Source: an uncultured Collinsella sp. (GTDB lineage Bacteria; Actinomycetota; Coriobacteriia; Coriobacteriales; Coriobacteriaceae). From it: a DNA stretch of 64,000 nt. The stretch covers positions 1-64,000 of the forward strand of contig CABUHO010000004.1 in the NCBI GenBank assembly GCA_902491395.1. The letters are read 5' to 3'. The number at the start of each line of letters is the position of its first letter. The stretch's first letter is position 1. Made by a program: the position numbers and the translations under genes. The notes below the pieces were generated by a model. That model ran no database searches, was not told the DNA's origin, and was given only the letters and a program-made list of their open reading frames with translations. Of this stretch, positions 23,935 to 32,601 are shown piece after piece.

Positions 23935-26685
23935 GTGAGCGATTGCAAGAGGGTTTACCGTTTTGGAACCGACGCCCAGGGCACCTGTGTCACCGAGGGC
24001 GACAAGTCCATGAACTTCGTGCTTGGCGGAAAAGGCGCTAACCTTGCCGAGATGAGCCGTATCGGCCTGCCGGTTCCCGGTGGCTTTACTATTACCTGCC
24101 AGACCTGTGTCGAGTACTCCGGTGCCGGCAACGTCTGGCCCGAAGGCGCACTCGATGAGATCGTTGCCGCCGAGGCAGACCTCGAGGCCCGTTGCGGCAA
24201 AAAGCTCGGCGACGCCTCCGATCCGCTGCTCGTGTCGGTCCGCTCGGGCGCTCCGTTCTCCATGCCCGGTATGATGGACACGGTCCTCAACTTGGGTCTC
24301 AACGACGACTCTGTTCAGGGTCTTATTGCCCAGACGCAAAACCCGCGCTTTGCCTGGGATAGCTACCGCCGCTTTATCCAGATGTTTTCCAACGTCGTCA
24401 TGGGCGTTGACGCCGACCTGTTCGAGAACGCCCTGACCCAGGCACGCCTGGTCGCCGGCGTTCGCGTCGATTCCGAGCTTTCGGCCGAGGACCTGCAGGA
24501 ACTCGTCGAGACCTTCAAGGGCATCTTCTCCGAGAACGTCGAGGCTGCCCTGTATCCCGAGCTCGAGGTCGCTGACGGCAAGCCCGTCTTCCCGCACGAC
24601 CCGGAGCTTCAGCTACGCCTTGCCATCCAGGCTGTCTTTGGCAGCTGGATGAACGAGCGTGCCTGCATCTACCGCAAGCAGCATGGTATCTCCGACGAGC
24701 TCGGTACCGCCGTCAACGTTCAGGCCATGGCTTTTGGTAACAAGGGCGAGACCTCCGCGACCGGCGTCGCCTTTACGCGCAACCCGGCCGATGGCACCAA
24801 GGAGTTCTACGGCGACTTCTTGGTGAACGCCCAGGGCGAGGACGTCGTCGCCGGTATCCGCAACACCGAGCCCATCGCCGACCTCAAGAACACTCCGGGC
24901 CTCGAGTCCGCAGGCGAGGAGCTCGAGCGCGTGTTCCTGACGCTCGAGGATCACTATCGCGATATGTGCGATATCGAGTTCACCATCGAGCAGGGCAAGC
25001 TCTGGATGCTCCAGACCCGAGTGGGCAAGCGCACCGCCACCGCCGCCCTGCGCATCGCCATCGAGATGGTCGAGGAGGGCCTCATCACCCGCGAGGAGGC
25101 CGTGAGCCGCATCGATCCCGCGCAGCTCGACCAGCTCCTGCACCCGCAGTTCGACGCCTCCAAGAAGTACGAGGCGCTGGCCAGCGGTCTGAACGCCAGC
25201 CCCGGTGCCGCCGTGGGCGAGGTCGTGTTCTCGAGCGATGACGCCGTTGCACGTTCCGCCGAGGGGCATAAAGTCATTTTGGTTCGCTGGGAGACCAACC
25301 CCGACGACCTGAAGGGCATGGTCGCCGCCGAGGGCATCCTGACCAGCCACGGTGGCAAGACGAGCCATGCCGCCGTTATCGCCCGCGGCATGGGTACGCC
25401 CTGCGTTTGCGGCGTTGAGCGCTTCCACATTGACGCGGCAGAGAAGGTCGTGCGCATCGAGGGCAGCGACCGCGTGCTGCGCGAGGGCGATGTCATCTCC
25501 ATCGACGGCACCCAGGGTATCGTCGTCGACGGCGCGGTCGACCTGGTCTCTGCAGAGCTCACCGGCGACCTGGACACCATCCTGTCTTGGGCCGATGAGA
25601 TCCGTTTGGACGAGACCGACGGTCACGCCAACCACGTGCGCGTCAACGCCGACAACCCCGAGGATGCTGCGCTCGCGCTCGAGTTTGGCGCCGAGGCCAT
25701 CGGTCTGTGCCGCACCGAGCACATGTTCCTGGGCGATCGCAAGAACATCATCCAGAGCTTTATCCTGTCTGACGATGAGGCCGTGAAGCAGCAGGCCCTG
25801 GCCGACCTGCTCAAGGTTCAGACCGAGGACTTCTTGGCGATGTTCAAGACCATGTCCGGCCGCGATGTGGTCGTTCGCCTGCTCGATCCGCCGCTGCATG
25901 AGTTCCTGGATGATCCTCGCGAGCTTGAGGTCGCCATCACTAAGAAGGAAGCCGCTGGCGCCAGCGAGGAAGAGCTTGCCGCCCTGCGTGCCCGCCTGCG
26001 TCGTATCGACGGCATGGTCGAGTCCAACCCGATGCTCGGCCTGCGTGGTGTGCGCCTGTCCGTCGTCTTTAGCGATCTGCCGCTCATGCAGGTTCGCGCC
26101 GTCGCCACGGCTGCTGCCCGCCTTATCAAGGAGGGTGTCGACCCACGCCCCGAGATCATGGTTCCGCTCGTTTCCATCACGGCAGAGCATGTCCAGACCC
26201 GCGAGGTCATCGAGCGTGTCATCGCCAAGGTTTCCGCCGAGGAGGGCGTCGAGCTCAACATTCCCGTGGGCACGATGCTCGAGCTGCCGCGCGCCTGCAT
26301 GGTCGCCGACGAGATCGCCCAGCACGCCGACTTCTTCTGCTTTGGCACCAACGACCTTACCCAGACGACCTTTGGCTTCTCCCGCGACGATGCCGAGGCC
26401 AAGTTCATTCCGCTGTACCTGCACAAGAAGATCCTGAAGGACAACCCCTTCGAGACCATCGACACGGCGGTTCTCGAGCTCGTGCGCATGGCCGTGGAGA
26501 AGGGTCGCGCCACCAATCCCGACATGCACTTTGGCGTGTGCGGCGAGCACGGCGGCGACCCCAAGTCCATCAAGGGCCTGTTTAACGTGGCCGACGTGGA
26601 CTACGTGTCCTGCTCGCCCTATCGCGTGCCCCTCGCACGCCTGGCTGCCGCTCAGGCCAAGCTCGAGGCCAAGCGCAACGCCTAG
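23935..26685 (+). CDS. ppdK: Pyruvate, phosphate dikinase
   Basis: The 916-residue enzyme interconverts pyruvate + ATP + Pi and PEP + AMP + PPi. It has an N-terminal ATP-grasp domain (residues 25-340). A swivelling phosphohistidine domain follows with GGKTSHAAVIARG near residue 475, where His is the phospho-carrier and the adjacent Thr the regulatory site. The C-terminal PEP/pyruvate barrel carries the catalytic Cys in HFGVCGEHGGDP near 866. The length is slightly above the usual roughly 880 residues. The start is GTG with GAAGGGGAAG upstream. The regulator gene just before it and the upstream TTTACC boxes suggest dual control. Confidence 0.96.
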   Translation: MSDCKRVYRFGTDAQGTCVTEGDKSMNFVLGGKGANLAEMSRIGLPVPGGFTITCQTCVEYSGAGNVWPEGALDEIVAAEADLEARCGKKLGDASDPLLVSVRSGAPFSMPGMMDTVLNLGLNDDSVQGLIAQTQNPRFAWDSYRRFIQMFSNVVMGVDADLFENALTQARLVAGVRVDSELSAEDLQELVETFKGIFSENVEAALYPELEVADGKPVFPHDPELQLRLAIQAVFGSWMNERACIYRKQHGISDELGTAVNVQAMAFGNKGETSATGVAFTRNPADGTKEFYGDFLVNAQGEDVVAGIRNTEPIADLKNTPGLESAGEELERVFLTLEDHYRDMCDIEFTIEQGKLWMLQTRVGKRTATAALRIAIEMVEEGLITREEAVSRIDPAQLDQLLHPQFDASKKYEALASGLNASPGAAVGEVVFSSDDAVARSAEGHKVILVRWETNPDDLKGMVAAEGILTSHGGKTSHAAVIARGMGTPCVCGVERFHIDAAEKVVRIEGSDRVLREGDVISIDGTQGIVVDGAVDLVSAELTGDLDTILSWADEIRLDETDGHANHVRVNADNPEDAALALEFGAEAIGLCRTEHMFLGDRKNIIQSFILSDDEAVKQQALADLLKVQTEDFLAMFKTMSGRDVVVRLLDPPLHEFLDDPRELEVAITKKEAAGASEEELAALRARLRRIDGMVESNPMLGLRGVRLSVVFSDLPLMQVRAVATAAARLIKEGVDPRPEIMVPLVSITAEHVQTREVIERVIAKVSAEEGVELNIPVGTMLELPRACMVADEIAQHADFFCFGTNDLTQTTFGFSRDDAEAKFIPLYLHKKILKDNPFETIDTAVLELVRMAVEKGRATNPDMHFGVCGEHGGDPKSIKGLFNVADVDYVSCSPYRVPLARLAAAQAKLEAKRNA

Positions 26686-26724
26686 CGCCCCGCACATCGA
26701 CGTCTAGTGTAGCCCCCCTTCATG

Positions 26725-26752
26725 CCGCCCGTCTCATTCGTGAGGCGGGCGG
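26725..26752 (+). terminator. Stem-loop after ppdK
   Basis: CCGCCCG and CTCA pair with TGAG and CGGGCGG around a TTCG loop. Only a weak T-tract follows (GTTATC), so termination efficiency is uncertain. Confidence 0.55.
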
Positions 26753-26798
26753 TTATCATGTGCGGGTTTTGTCTTTTTGTCTGCGTAAAAAATTGTTC

Positions 26799-26826
26799 TT
26801 GCAGCAGAAACCCGCGCGTGTATACT
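26799..26826 (+). promoter_or_regulatory. Probable rplS promoter
   Basis: TTGCAG, 16 nt, TATACT. The rplS start is 69 nt downstream of the -10 box. The leader between holds no gene. Confidence 0.6.
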
Positions 26827-26895
26827 CGAATACGTTTGTTCAACTACGTGCCGGCCAAGATGGTACGGCACCTCTAGAAGAGTAAGGAATTGCAC

Positions 26896-27237
26896 ATGGA
26901 TTACATCCGCGCAATCGAGCGTCAGCAGATCCGCGAGGACATTCCTCAGGTTCGCGTCGCCGACAACGTCAAGGTTCATTACCGCATTAAGGAAGGCGAC
27001 CGCGAGCGCATCCAGGTCTTCCAGGGCGACGTCATCCGCATGGCCGGCGCCGGTGCCCGCGAGACCTTCACCGTCCGCAAGATGTCCTTCGGTGTCGGTG
27101 TTGAGCGTACCTTCCCGCTTCACAGCCCCAAGATCGCCAAGCTCGAGGTCGTTCGTCATGGTCGCGTCCGTCGCGCCAAGCTGTACTACCTGCGCGACAA
27201 GGTGGGCAAGGCTGCTCGCATCCCCGAGAAGCGCTAA
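26896..27237 (+). CDS. rplS: Ribosomal protein L19 (bL19)
   Basis: The 113-residue 50S protein lies at the subunit interface. Characteristic stretches are VRVADNVKVHYRIKEGDRER and the RKMSFGVGVERTFPLHSP region. ATG at 26896 follows AAGGA at 7-nt spacing and is preferred over an in-frame TTG two codons earlier. In many bacteria rplS follows trmD directly, but here it is separated from trmD by lepB, glyQS and ppdK and has its own promoter and terminator. Confidence 0.96.
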   Translation: MDYIRAIERQQIREDIPQVRVADNVKVHYRIKEGDRERIQVFQGDVIRMAGAGARETFTVRKMSFGVGVERTFPLHSPKIAKLEVVRHGRVRRAKLYYLRDKVGKAARIPEKR

Positions 27238-27271
27238 GAAGATCGCAGCGTCTGTCCACTCGTTTGGACAC

Positions 27272-27301
27272 AAGGGTCACCTTCGGGTGGCCCTTCTTTT
27301 T
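27272..27301 (+). terminator. Intrinsic terminator of rplS
   Basis: AAGGGTCACC pairs with GGTGGCCCTT around a TTCG tetraloop, followed by CTTTTT. Confidence 0.9.
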
Positions 27302-27330
27302 ATCTGATTTGCATGCAAGGAGGGCCTGGT

Positions 27331-28119
27331 ATGGCCAACATGACGAGCTCGGTTTCGGCATCGCAGGTTGCCGGTGAGTTGGCGAGCGCTACGTTTGAGG
27401 AGATTCCCGCCCTCGTGGAGCATTATCGCGAGGACCCGCGCCAGCAGGTGATCAAGGCCTGTGAACGCGCCCTCAAACGCCATGCCAAAGAGCTTGCCGA
27501 GCGCGAGCGCGTCAATGACATGTACGAGCTTATGCATGAGCTTGGCGGCGATGGGGTGGTCGTTGGTGTCGACGAGGTGGGTCGCGGATCGGTGGCCGGC
27601 CCTTTGACGGTATGCGCCGTCTGTCTTCCGATGGAGCCGCGCGTCTGGGGTATCAACGATTCCAAAAAGCTCACGCCCGCGCGCCGCGAGTTGCTCTCAG
27701 TGAAGATTGCCGAGGTGGCGACGGCAATCGGTTTTTGCCATATCGCGCCGAAGGATATCGATGAGATGGGCATGGCCCGTGCTATCCGTACTGCCGTTGC
27801 GGGCGCCGTGGCCGATACGGGACTTGAGCCCGACTGCGTCCTCATGGATGGCAACCCCTTGGGCGCCGTTCCTAACGAGCGCGATGTGGTGAAGGGCGAT
27901 GCCAAAATCGCCTGTATCGCCGCGGCGTCCATCATGGCCAAGGTCACGCGTGACGAGATGATGGTCGAGTACGACGCCGAGTATCCCGAGTACCATCTGG
28001 CCGAGTCGAAGGGCTATGCAAGCCCCGAGCATATCGAGGCCATTCGCAAACATGGACTTTGTCCACTGCACCGCGTGAGCTTTTGCGGAAACTTTCTGCA
28101 GACTGAGCGCCTATTCTAG
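27331..28119 (+). CDS. rnhB: Ribonuclease HII
   Basis: The 262-residue enzyme cleaves RNA in RNA-DNA hybrids and single ribonucleotides in DNA. The active-site motif VGVDEVGRGSVAGP is near residue 76, NDSKKLTPARR follows, and the later Asp is in the VKGDAKIACIAAASI stretch. About 70 extra N-terminal helical residues precede the catalytic fold, as in B. subtilis-type RNase HII. ATG at 27331 follows AAGGAGGG. An earlier in-frame ATG overlaps that ribosome binding site. Confidence 0.95.
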   Translation: MANMTSSVSASQVAGELASATFEEIPALVEHYREDPRQQVIKACERALKRHAKELAERERVNDMYELMHELGGDGVVVGVDEVGRGSVAGPLTVCAVCLPMEPRVWGINDSKKLTPARRELLSVKIAEVATAIGFCHIAPKDIDEMGMARAIRTAVAGAVADTGLEPDCVLMDGNPLGAVPNERDVVKGDAKIACIAAASIMAKVTRDEMMVEYDAEYPEYHLAESKGYASPEHIEAIRKHGLCPLHRVSFCGNFLQTERLF

Positions 28120-28169
28120 GTCAATTGTGGAGACAGGGACCTCTGGGGTTTTATAAACCTGCTGGTAGC

Positions 28170-28210
28170 GGGCCGTATGCAACACCATTGCTGCGTACGG
28201 CCCGTTTTTT
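28170..28210 (+). terminator. Intrinsic terminator of rnhB
   Basis: GGGCCGTATGCA pairs with TGCGTACGGCCC (one wobble), followed by GTTTTTT. Confidence 0.9.
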
Positions 28211-28217
28211 GACGGCA

Positions 28218-28237
28218 TTTGGTCAGCTTTTGGTTTG
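28218..28237 (+). promoter_or_regulatory. 20-base motif shared with comEA, upstream of yraN-comM-dprA
   Basis: TTTGGTCAGCTTTTGGTTTG occurs here and identically at 63190-63209. It contains two TTTGGT boxes 11 bp apart, one helical turn. It ends 71 nt before the yraN ATG. Both downstream loci are DNA-uptake or DNA-processing genes, so a competence regulator site is inferred. Confidence 0.55.
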
Positions 28238-28308
28238 CTTCCGGTACTTACCCGCATGAAAGGTGCCCTCATCATCGGGGCAATGCAGCGTGCGGGAAAG
28301 GAGACCCC

Positions 28309-28794
28309 ATGAGTGCCGCAAGCAAAAAGAGCAAGACGCAGCAGCTCAAGGAGCGTTGGGAAAACGGCGAGCTCGACTGCGGGGCGATGACGCCCGAGTT
28401 TATCAAGGGACTCAGTCCCCGCGAGCTGGGCATGCTGGGCGAGCTGATTACCATCGACTACTTTAACGAGCGCGGCTACACCTTGCTGGAGCAGGGTTAT
28501 CGTTGCGCCGAGGGCGAGGCCGATCTGGTGCTGCTCGATGAGCTCGACGATGTCGTGGTGATGGCCGAGGTCAAGACCAGACGCGTTGCATTGGATTGCG
28601 GCACGCGGGTCTTTCCCGAGGAAGCCGTGGACGCTCAAGAGCAACGCCGCTACCGCCGCATCGCAAGTTGCTACCTCATGGAGCATTATCCGCTCAAGGC
28701 GATTCGCTTCGATGCCGTGGGTATCACCATTCGTGACGGGCATATCGCCGAGATCGAGCATCAGTACAACGCGTTCGATTGGCAGGTGTCGTGA
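28309..28794 (+). CDS. UPF0102/YraN-family nuclease-like protein
   Basis: The 161-residue protein contains the restriction-endonuclease-like core ELITIDYFNERGYTLLEQGYRC (positions 45-66), EADLVLLDE and MAEVKTR, the E-x-D-ExK pattern of Holliday-junction-resolvase-type nucleases. About 40 extra residues precede the core. ATG at 28309 lies behind AAAGGAG. The reading frame continues upstream, but that part carries the 20-base motif rather than protein-like sequence. The yraN-comM-dprA order is widespread and tied to DNA processing. Biochemical function is unproven. Confidence 0.87.
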   Translation: MSAASKKSKTQQLKERWENGELDCGAMTPEFIKGLSPRELGMLGELITIDYFNERGYTLLEQGYRCAEGEADLVLLDELDDVVVMAEVKTRRVALDCGTRVFPEEAVDAQEQRRYRRIASCYLMEHYPLKAIRFDAVGITIRDGHIAEIEHQYNAFDWQVS

Positions 28795-30317
28795 TGGCGT
28801 TCGAGACGTTTGCCGTTCACGCGGCCTGCATCCGCGGCGTCGAGGCGATTCCCGTCACGGTCGAGGTTTCGCTTGCCGGCGGCGTTCCGGGCATTCAGAT
28901 GCTCGGCATTCCGAGTATGGAGGTGATGGAGTCACGCGGTCGTATTCGCTGTGCGATGCGCTCCGCCGGGTTCGAGATCCCGCGCTCGGGCATTACGGTC
29001 AATCTGGCGCCCGGCGATATTCGCAAGACCGGTAGCGGCTTTGATCTGCCCATCGCCATCGCGGTTTTGGCGGCCGATGGCCAGATTCCCCGCGACAACC
29101 TCGATCGTTGTCTTATTGCTGGTGAGCTTGGCTTGGACGGTACGGTGCTTCCTGTCAAGGGCGAGGTGGCGTTTCAGCTGCTGGCTCGCGACATGGGGCT
29201 GTCCTTTATCGCCGGCAGGTCCGATCAGCATGTGCCGCTTGCGGGCGTGGATTGCGGCTTTATCGATCATTTGTCTCAGCTTGCTCATGGTATGGGCGAT
29301 GCCGCGCGGCACTACTTGGATTCTGAAGTGCTCGAGGCGACCTTTGAGCCCGAGCTCGACTATGCCGACGTACTGGGGCAGGAAGTCGCTAAACGCGGCA
29401 TGGCGCTGGCGGCAGCGGGTGAGCTCGGTTTGCTTATGATCGGGTCCCCGGGATCGGGCAAGACGATGCTCGCCCGTCGTATGACCGGCATCCTGCCCGA
29501 GCTTTCCGTTGAGGACCAGCAGGAGGCGCTGTGCATCCATTCGGTCTTGGGTGAGAACATCGATGGCTTATTGGCAGGTCATCGGCCCTTCCGCAGTCCC
29601 CACCACAGTATTTCGACCGCAGGCCTTATCGGCGGCGGGCGCCCGGTGCACCCGGGTGAGATCAGCCTTGCTCATGGCGGCGTGCTCTTTTTGGACGAGC
29701 TTGCCGAGTTTCCCACGGGTGTGCTGCAGACGCTGCGTCAGCCTATCGAACGCGGCTATGTGAGGATCGTACGCGTCGACGGGGCCTTTACCTTCCCGTC
29801 GCGCTTTCAGCTGCTGGCTGCGAGCAATCCCTGCCCCTGCGGCTTTTTGGGCGATCGTGAGGTGCCGTGTCGCTGCTCGGCGGCGATGGTCGAGCGTTAT
29901 CGGTCTAAACTGCGCGGTCCTTTGGCCGACCGTATCGACATGATGATCGATGTGACCCGTCCCGACCCCCAGGTGATTATCGAGGGAGCGGAGGGTATGT
30001 CGTCGGCCGAGTTACGTGACTACGTTGTGCGCGGTCGCGCCTTTCGCGCCTGGCGCGAGTCCCGTATGGACGATGCGGATGCCGAGGCCGAGGATGACGA
30101 GACGCGGTCCATTGACGGCGTCGTATCGACCTTTGAGCTCGATGATGCGGCGGAGATGTGTGTGCTCGGCCTGTCGAAGCGCACACATCTCACGGGCCGC
30201 GGCATCGTGCGCCTGGTTCGCATTGCGCGTACGATCGCAGATGTCGCCGAGAGCGAGCAAGTGACGCAGGACCACGTGCTCGAGGCGGCGATGTATCAGG
30301 GAAGGAGGGACCAATGA
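28794..30317 (+). CDS. comM: ComM/YifB-family Mg-chelatase-like AAA+ ATPase
   Basis: The 507-residue protein has an N-terminal Lon-protease-like S5 fold (residues 1-170), a AAA+ domain with Walker A GSPGSGKTMLARR near 218 and Walker B GVLFLDELAEF near 298, and the C-terminal Mg-chelatase domain with a CPC zinc motif (NPCPCG). ComM of naturally competent bacteria is a branch-migration helicase for transformation. The start ATG overlaps the last base of the yraN stop codon, and the dprA start overlaps its own stop. Confidence 0.92.
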   Translation: MAFETFAVHAACIRGVEAIPVTVEVSLAGGVPGIQMLGIPSMEVMESRGRIRCAMRSAGFEIPRSGITVNLAPGDIRKTGSGFDLPIAIAVLAADGQIPRDNLDRCLIAGELGLDGTVLPVKGEVAFQLLARDMGLSFIAGRSDQHVPLAGVDCGFIDHLSQLAHGMGDAARHYLDSEVLEATFEPELDYADVLGQEVAKRGMALAAAGELGLLMIGSPGSGKTMLARRMTGILPELSVEDQQEALCIHSVLGENIDGLLAGHRPFRSPHHSISTAGLIGGGRPVHPGEISLAHGGVLFLDELAEFPTGVLQTLRQPIERGYVRIVRVDGAFTFPSRFQLLAASNPCPCGFLGDREVPCRCSAAMVERYRSKLRGPLADRIDMMIDVTRPDPQVIIEGAEGMSSAELRDYVVRGRAFRAWRESRMDDADAEAEDDETRSIDGVVSTFELDDAAEMCVLGLSKRTHLTGRGIVRLVRIARTIADVAESEQVTQDHVLEAAMYQGRRDQ

Positions 30318-31249
30318 TGGCCGAGGGGACCTTTGAGCTGCATCCAGGTGATGCGTTGTATCCCGAGACTGTTTTGGAGCTTTCTGATGTACCCCAGACG
30401 CTCTATGTGCGCGGCAACCCCGAGGTGCTTTCGACGCCCGCGCTCTCCATCATCGGCGCGCGCAAAGCCTCGCCGTATGGTCTTGCCGTGGCAGAGCTTG
30501 CGGCAAAGGTGGCGGTCGAGGCGGGAGTGACGGTAGTTTCGGGCGGCGCGGTCGGTTGCGACCAGGCCTCGGGTTGGGCTGCGGTCAACGCTGGCGGCAA
30601 ACACGTCATGGTGCTGGGGACGGGCGCCGACGTGGTCTATCCGCGCTCGAGCGCGGGGCTTATTACGCGCACGCTCGATACGGGTGGCGCGGTCGTGTCG
30701 ATCTCCCCGTGGGGCATGGGTCCTCGCAAGTTTACCTTTCCGCGTCGCAATCGCGTGATCGCGGCCCTGTCGCAAGCCCTCTTTGTATCCGAGGCGGGTA
30801 TGCCTTCCGGGACGTTTTCTACAGCCGAGGCTGCTATGGATTTGGGGCGAGAACTTCTTGCCGTACCGGGGTCGATCCTATCGCCCGAGTCGCGTGGCAC
30901 GAATTACCTCATTGCGAACGGTGCCTGCTGCATCATCGACGAGGAATCTATCGAGATGGCTATCTCACGCATCTATGGAACCCTGCGCTACTCGCGCCCC
31001 GATGCTCCCGGCATTGCCGACCTGGATTCAACGCAGCAGACCGTGATGCATGCGCTCATCGCCTCTCCGCTCAAGGTCGACGACATCGCGGCGCTCGTCT
31101 CGCTCGATGCTGTCGGTGTACTCAAACTCTTGGGTTCGCTTGAACTCGAGGGTCTTATCGAGCGCATGATGGATGGAAGGTATGCGCCCTCCAAGTTTGC
31201 CCTTCACGCCCAGACACCCTTCGGTCACAATGGAAAACGTGTCAATTAG
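30314..31249 (+). CDS. dprA: DNA-processing protein DprA
   Basis: The 311-residue protein loads RecA on incoming single-stranded DNA. The Rossmann-like core shows IIGARKASPYG, VVSGGAVGCDQASGW and PRRNRVIAALS. A C-terminal winged-helix DML1-type domain follows (DSTQQTVMHALIA onward, residues 240-300). The N-terminal SAM domain found in some DprA proteins is absent. The start ATG overlaps the comM stop (ATGA) behind GGAGGG, with a second ATG as the next codon. Confidence 0.93.
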   Translation: MMAEGTFELHPGDALYPETVLELSDVPQTLYVRGNPEVLSTPALSIIGARKASPYGLAVAELAAKVAVEAGVTVVSGGAVGCDQASGWAAVNAGGKHVMVLGTGADVVYPRSSAGLITRTLDTGGAVVSISPWGMGPRKFTFPRRNRVIAALSQALFVSEAGMPSGTFSTAEAAMDLGRELLAVPGSILSPESRGTNYLIANGACCIIDEESIEMAISRIYGTLRYSRPDAPGIADLDSTQQTVMHALIASPLKVDDIAALVSLDAVGVLKLLGSLELEGLIERMMDGRYAPSKFALHAQTPFGHNGKRVN

Positions 31250-31263
31250 AAAGGTGTTTGCAG

Positions 31264-32601
31264 ATGCAGTTCGATCAGGTGACAGTTATCGGTGGCGGTC
31301 TGGCGGGTTCGGAGTGCGCGATCCAGCTGGCAGATCGCGGGTTTGCCGTAAAGCTGTGCGAGATGCGCCCCCAGGTGAGCTCCCCGGCCCACCATACCGA
31401 TCACCTGGCAGAGCTCGTCTGCTCCAATTCGTTTAAGTCGACCCGTCCGGATTCCGCGGCTGGTTTGCTGAAGGCCGAGCTTGAGCGCATGGGTTCAGTT
31501 CTGCTCGATTGCGCCCATCGCGCGGCTGTTCCCGCCGGTGGCGCCTTAGCGGTCGATCGCGTCAAGTTTTCCGAGCTTGTCGAGGCCGAAGTTGCCGCTC
31601 GTCCCAATATCGAGGTCGTGCACGGCGAGGTCACGCAGATTCCCGAGGGCCACGTGGTCATTGCCGCGGGCCCGCTGTGTTCACCTGCGCTGAGCGAAGA
31701 GGTCATGAAGCTCGTCGGTGGCGACGCCCTTGCGTTCTTCGATGCCGCGGCGCCGATCGTCGATGCCTCCACGCTCGATATGGACGTGCTGTTCTCGCAG
31801 TCGCGCTACGAGGAGCAGGGGAGCGGCGACTATCTCAACGCTCCGCTCAACAAGGAGGAGTACGAGGCCTTTATCGAGGCGCTTACCACGGCCGACCGCG
31901 TGGTGCTCAAAGACTTTGAGGGTGGCGATCTGTTCCAGGCCTGCCAGCCCGCCGAGGAGGTCGCGCGCACCGGCAAGGATGCCATCCGCTTTGGTGCCAT
32001 GAAGCCCGTCGGCCTCACCGACCCGCGTACCGGACGTCGCCCCTGGGCGGCGATTCAGCTGCGTGCCGAGAACAAGGAGAAGACCGCCTATAACCTGGTG
32101 GGCTTCCAGACCAACCTGACCTTTGGCGAGCAGAAGCGCGTCTTCCATATGGTGCCGGGCCTGGAGAACGCTGAGTTCTTCCGCTACGGTGTCATGCACC
32201 GCAATACCTTTGTCGACGCCCCGCACGTGCTCGATGGCACCTTTGCCGTGCCCGGTACCGGCGTGCGCCTGGCCGGTCAGATCACCGGCACCGAGGGGTA
32301 CATGGAAGCCGTGGCGACAGGTCTGCTCGCGGCGCTCAACACCTATGCCGAGGCTATCGGTGCCGCGGGCGTCGAGTTGCCGCGTGTGGGCGCCCTGGGT
32401 GCGCTCGTGGGTTATGCGACCGATCCTGCCACCGTGGGCTATCAGCCTATGCATGTCAACTTTGGCCTGGTGCCGCCACTCGAGGATGGTAAGCGCCGCA
32501 GCAAGCGCGACCGCTACCAGGCCTATGCGGACCGTGCGCTCGAGGCCCTTGATGCCTATTTGGCCACTCGCCCCGATCTGTTTGGAGGCGACCGGTCATA
32601 G
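31264..32601 (+). CDS. trmFO: Methylenetetrahydrofolate-tRNA-(uracil-5)-methyltransferase TrmFO
   Basis: The 445-residue FAD enzyme makes ribothymidine at tRNA position 54 using methylenetetrahydrofolate. The FAD motif VIGGGLAGSECAIQLA is at residues 7-22, the signature CSNSFKS near 57, and NFGLVPPLE near the C-terminus. ATG at 31264 is spaced correctly from AAAGG. The adjacent TTG two codons upstream is too close. Its stop codon overlaps the apparent ATA start of the recombinase gene. Confidence 0.96.
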   Translation: MQFDQVTVIGGGLAGSECAIQLADRGFAVKLCEMRPQVSSPAHHTDHLAELVCSNSFKSTRPDSAAGLLKAELERMGSVLLDCAHRAAVPAGGALAVDRVKFSELVEAEVAARPNIEVVHGEVTQIPEGHVVIAAGPLCSPALSEEVMKLVGGDALAFFDAAAPIVDASTLDMDVLFSQSRYEEQGSGDYLNAPLNKEEYEAFIEALTTADRVVLKDFEGGDLFQACQPAEEVARTGKDAIRFGAMKPVGLTDPRTGRRPWAAIQLRAENKEKTAYNLVGFQTNLTFGEQKRVFHMVPGLENAEFFRYGVMHRNTFVDAPHVLDGTFAVPGTGVRLAGQITGTEGYMEAVATGLLAALNTYAEAIGAAGVELPRVGALGALVGYATDPATVGYQPMHVNFGLVPPLEDGKRRSKRDRYQAYADRALEALDAYLATRPDLFGGDRS

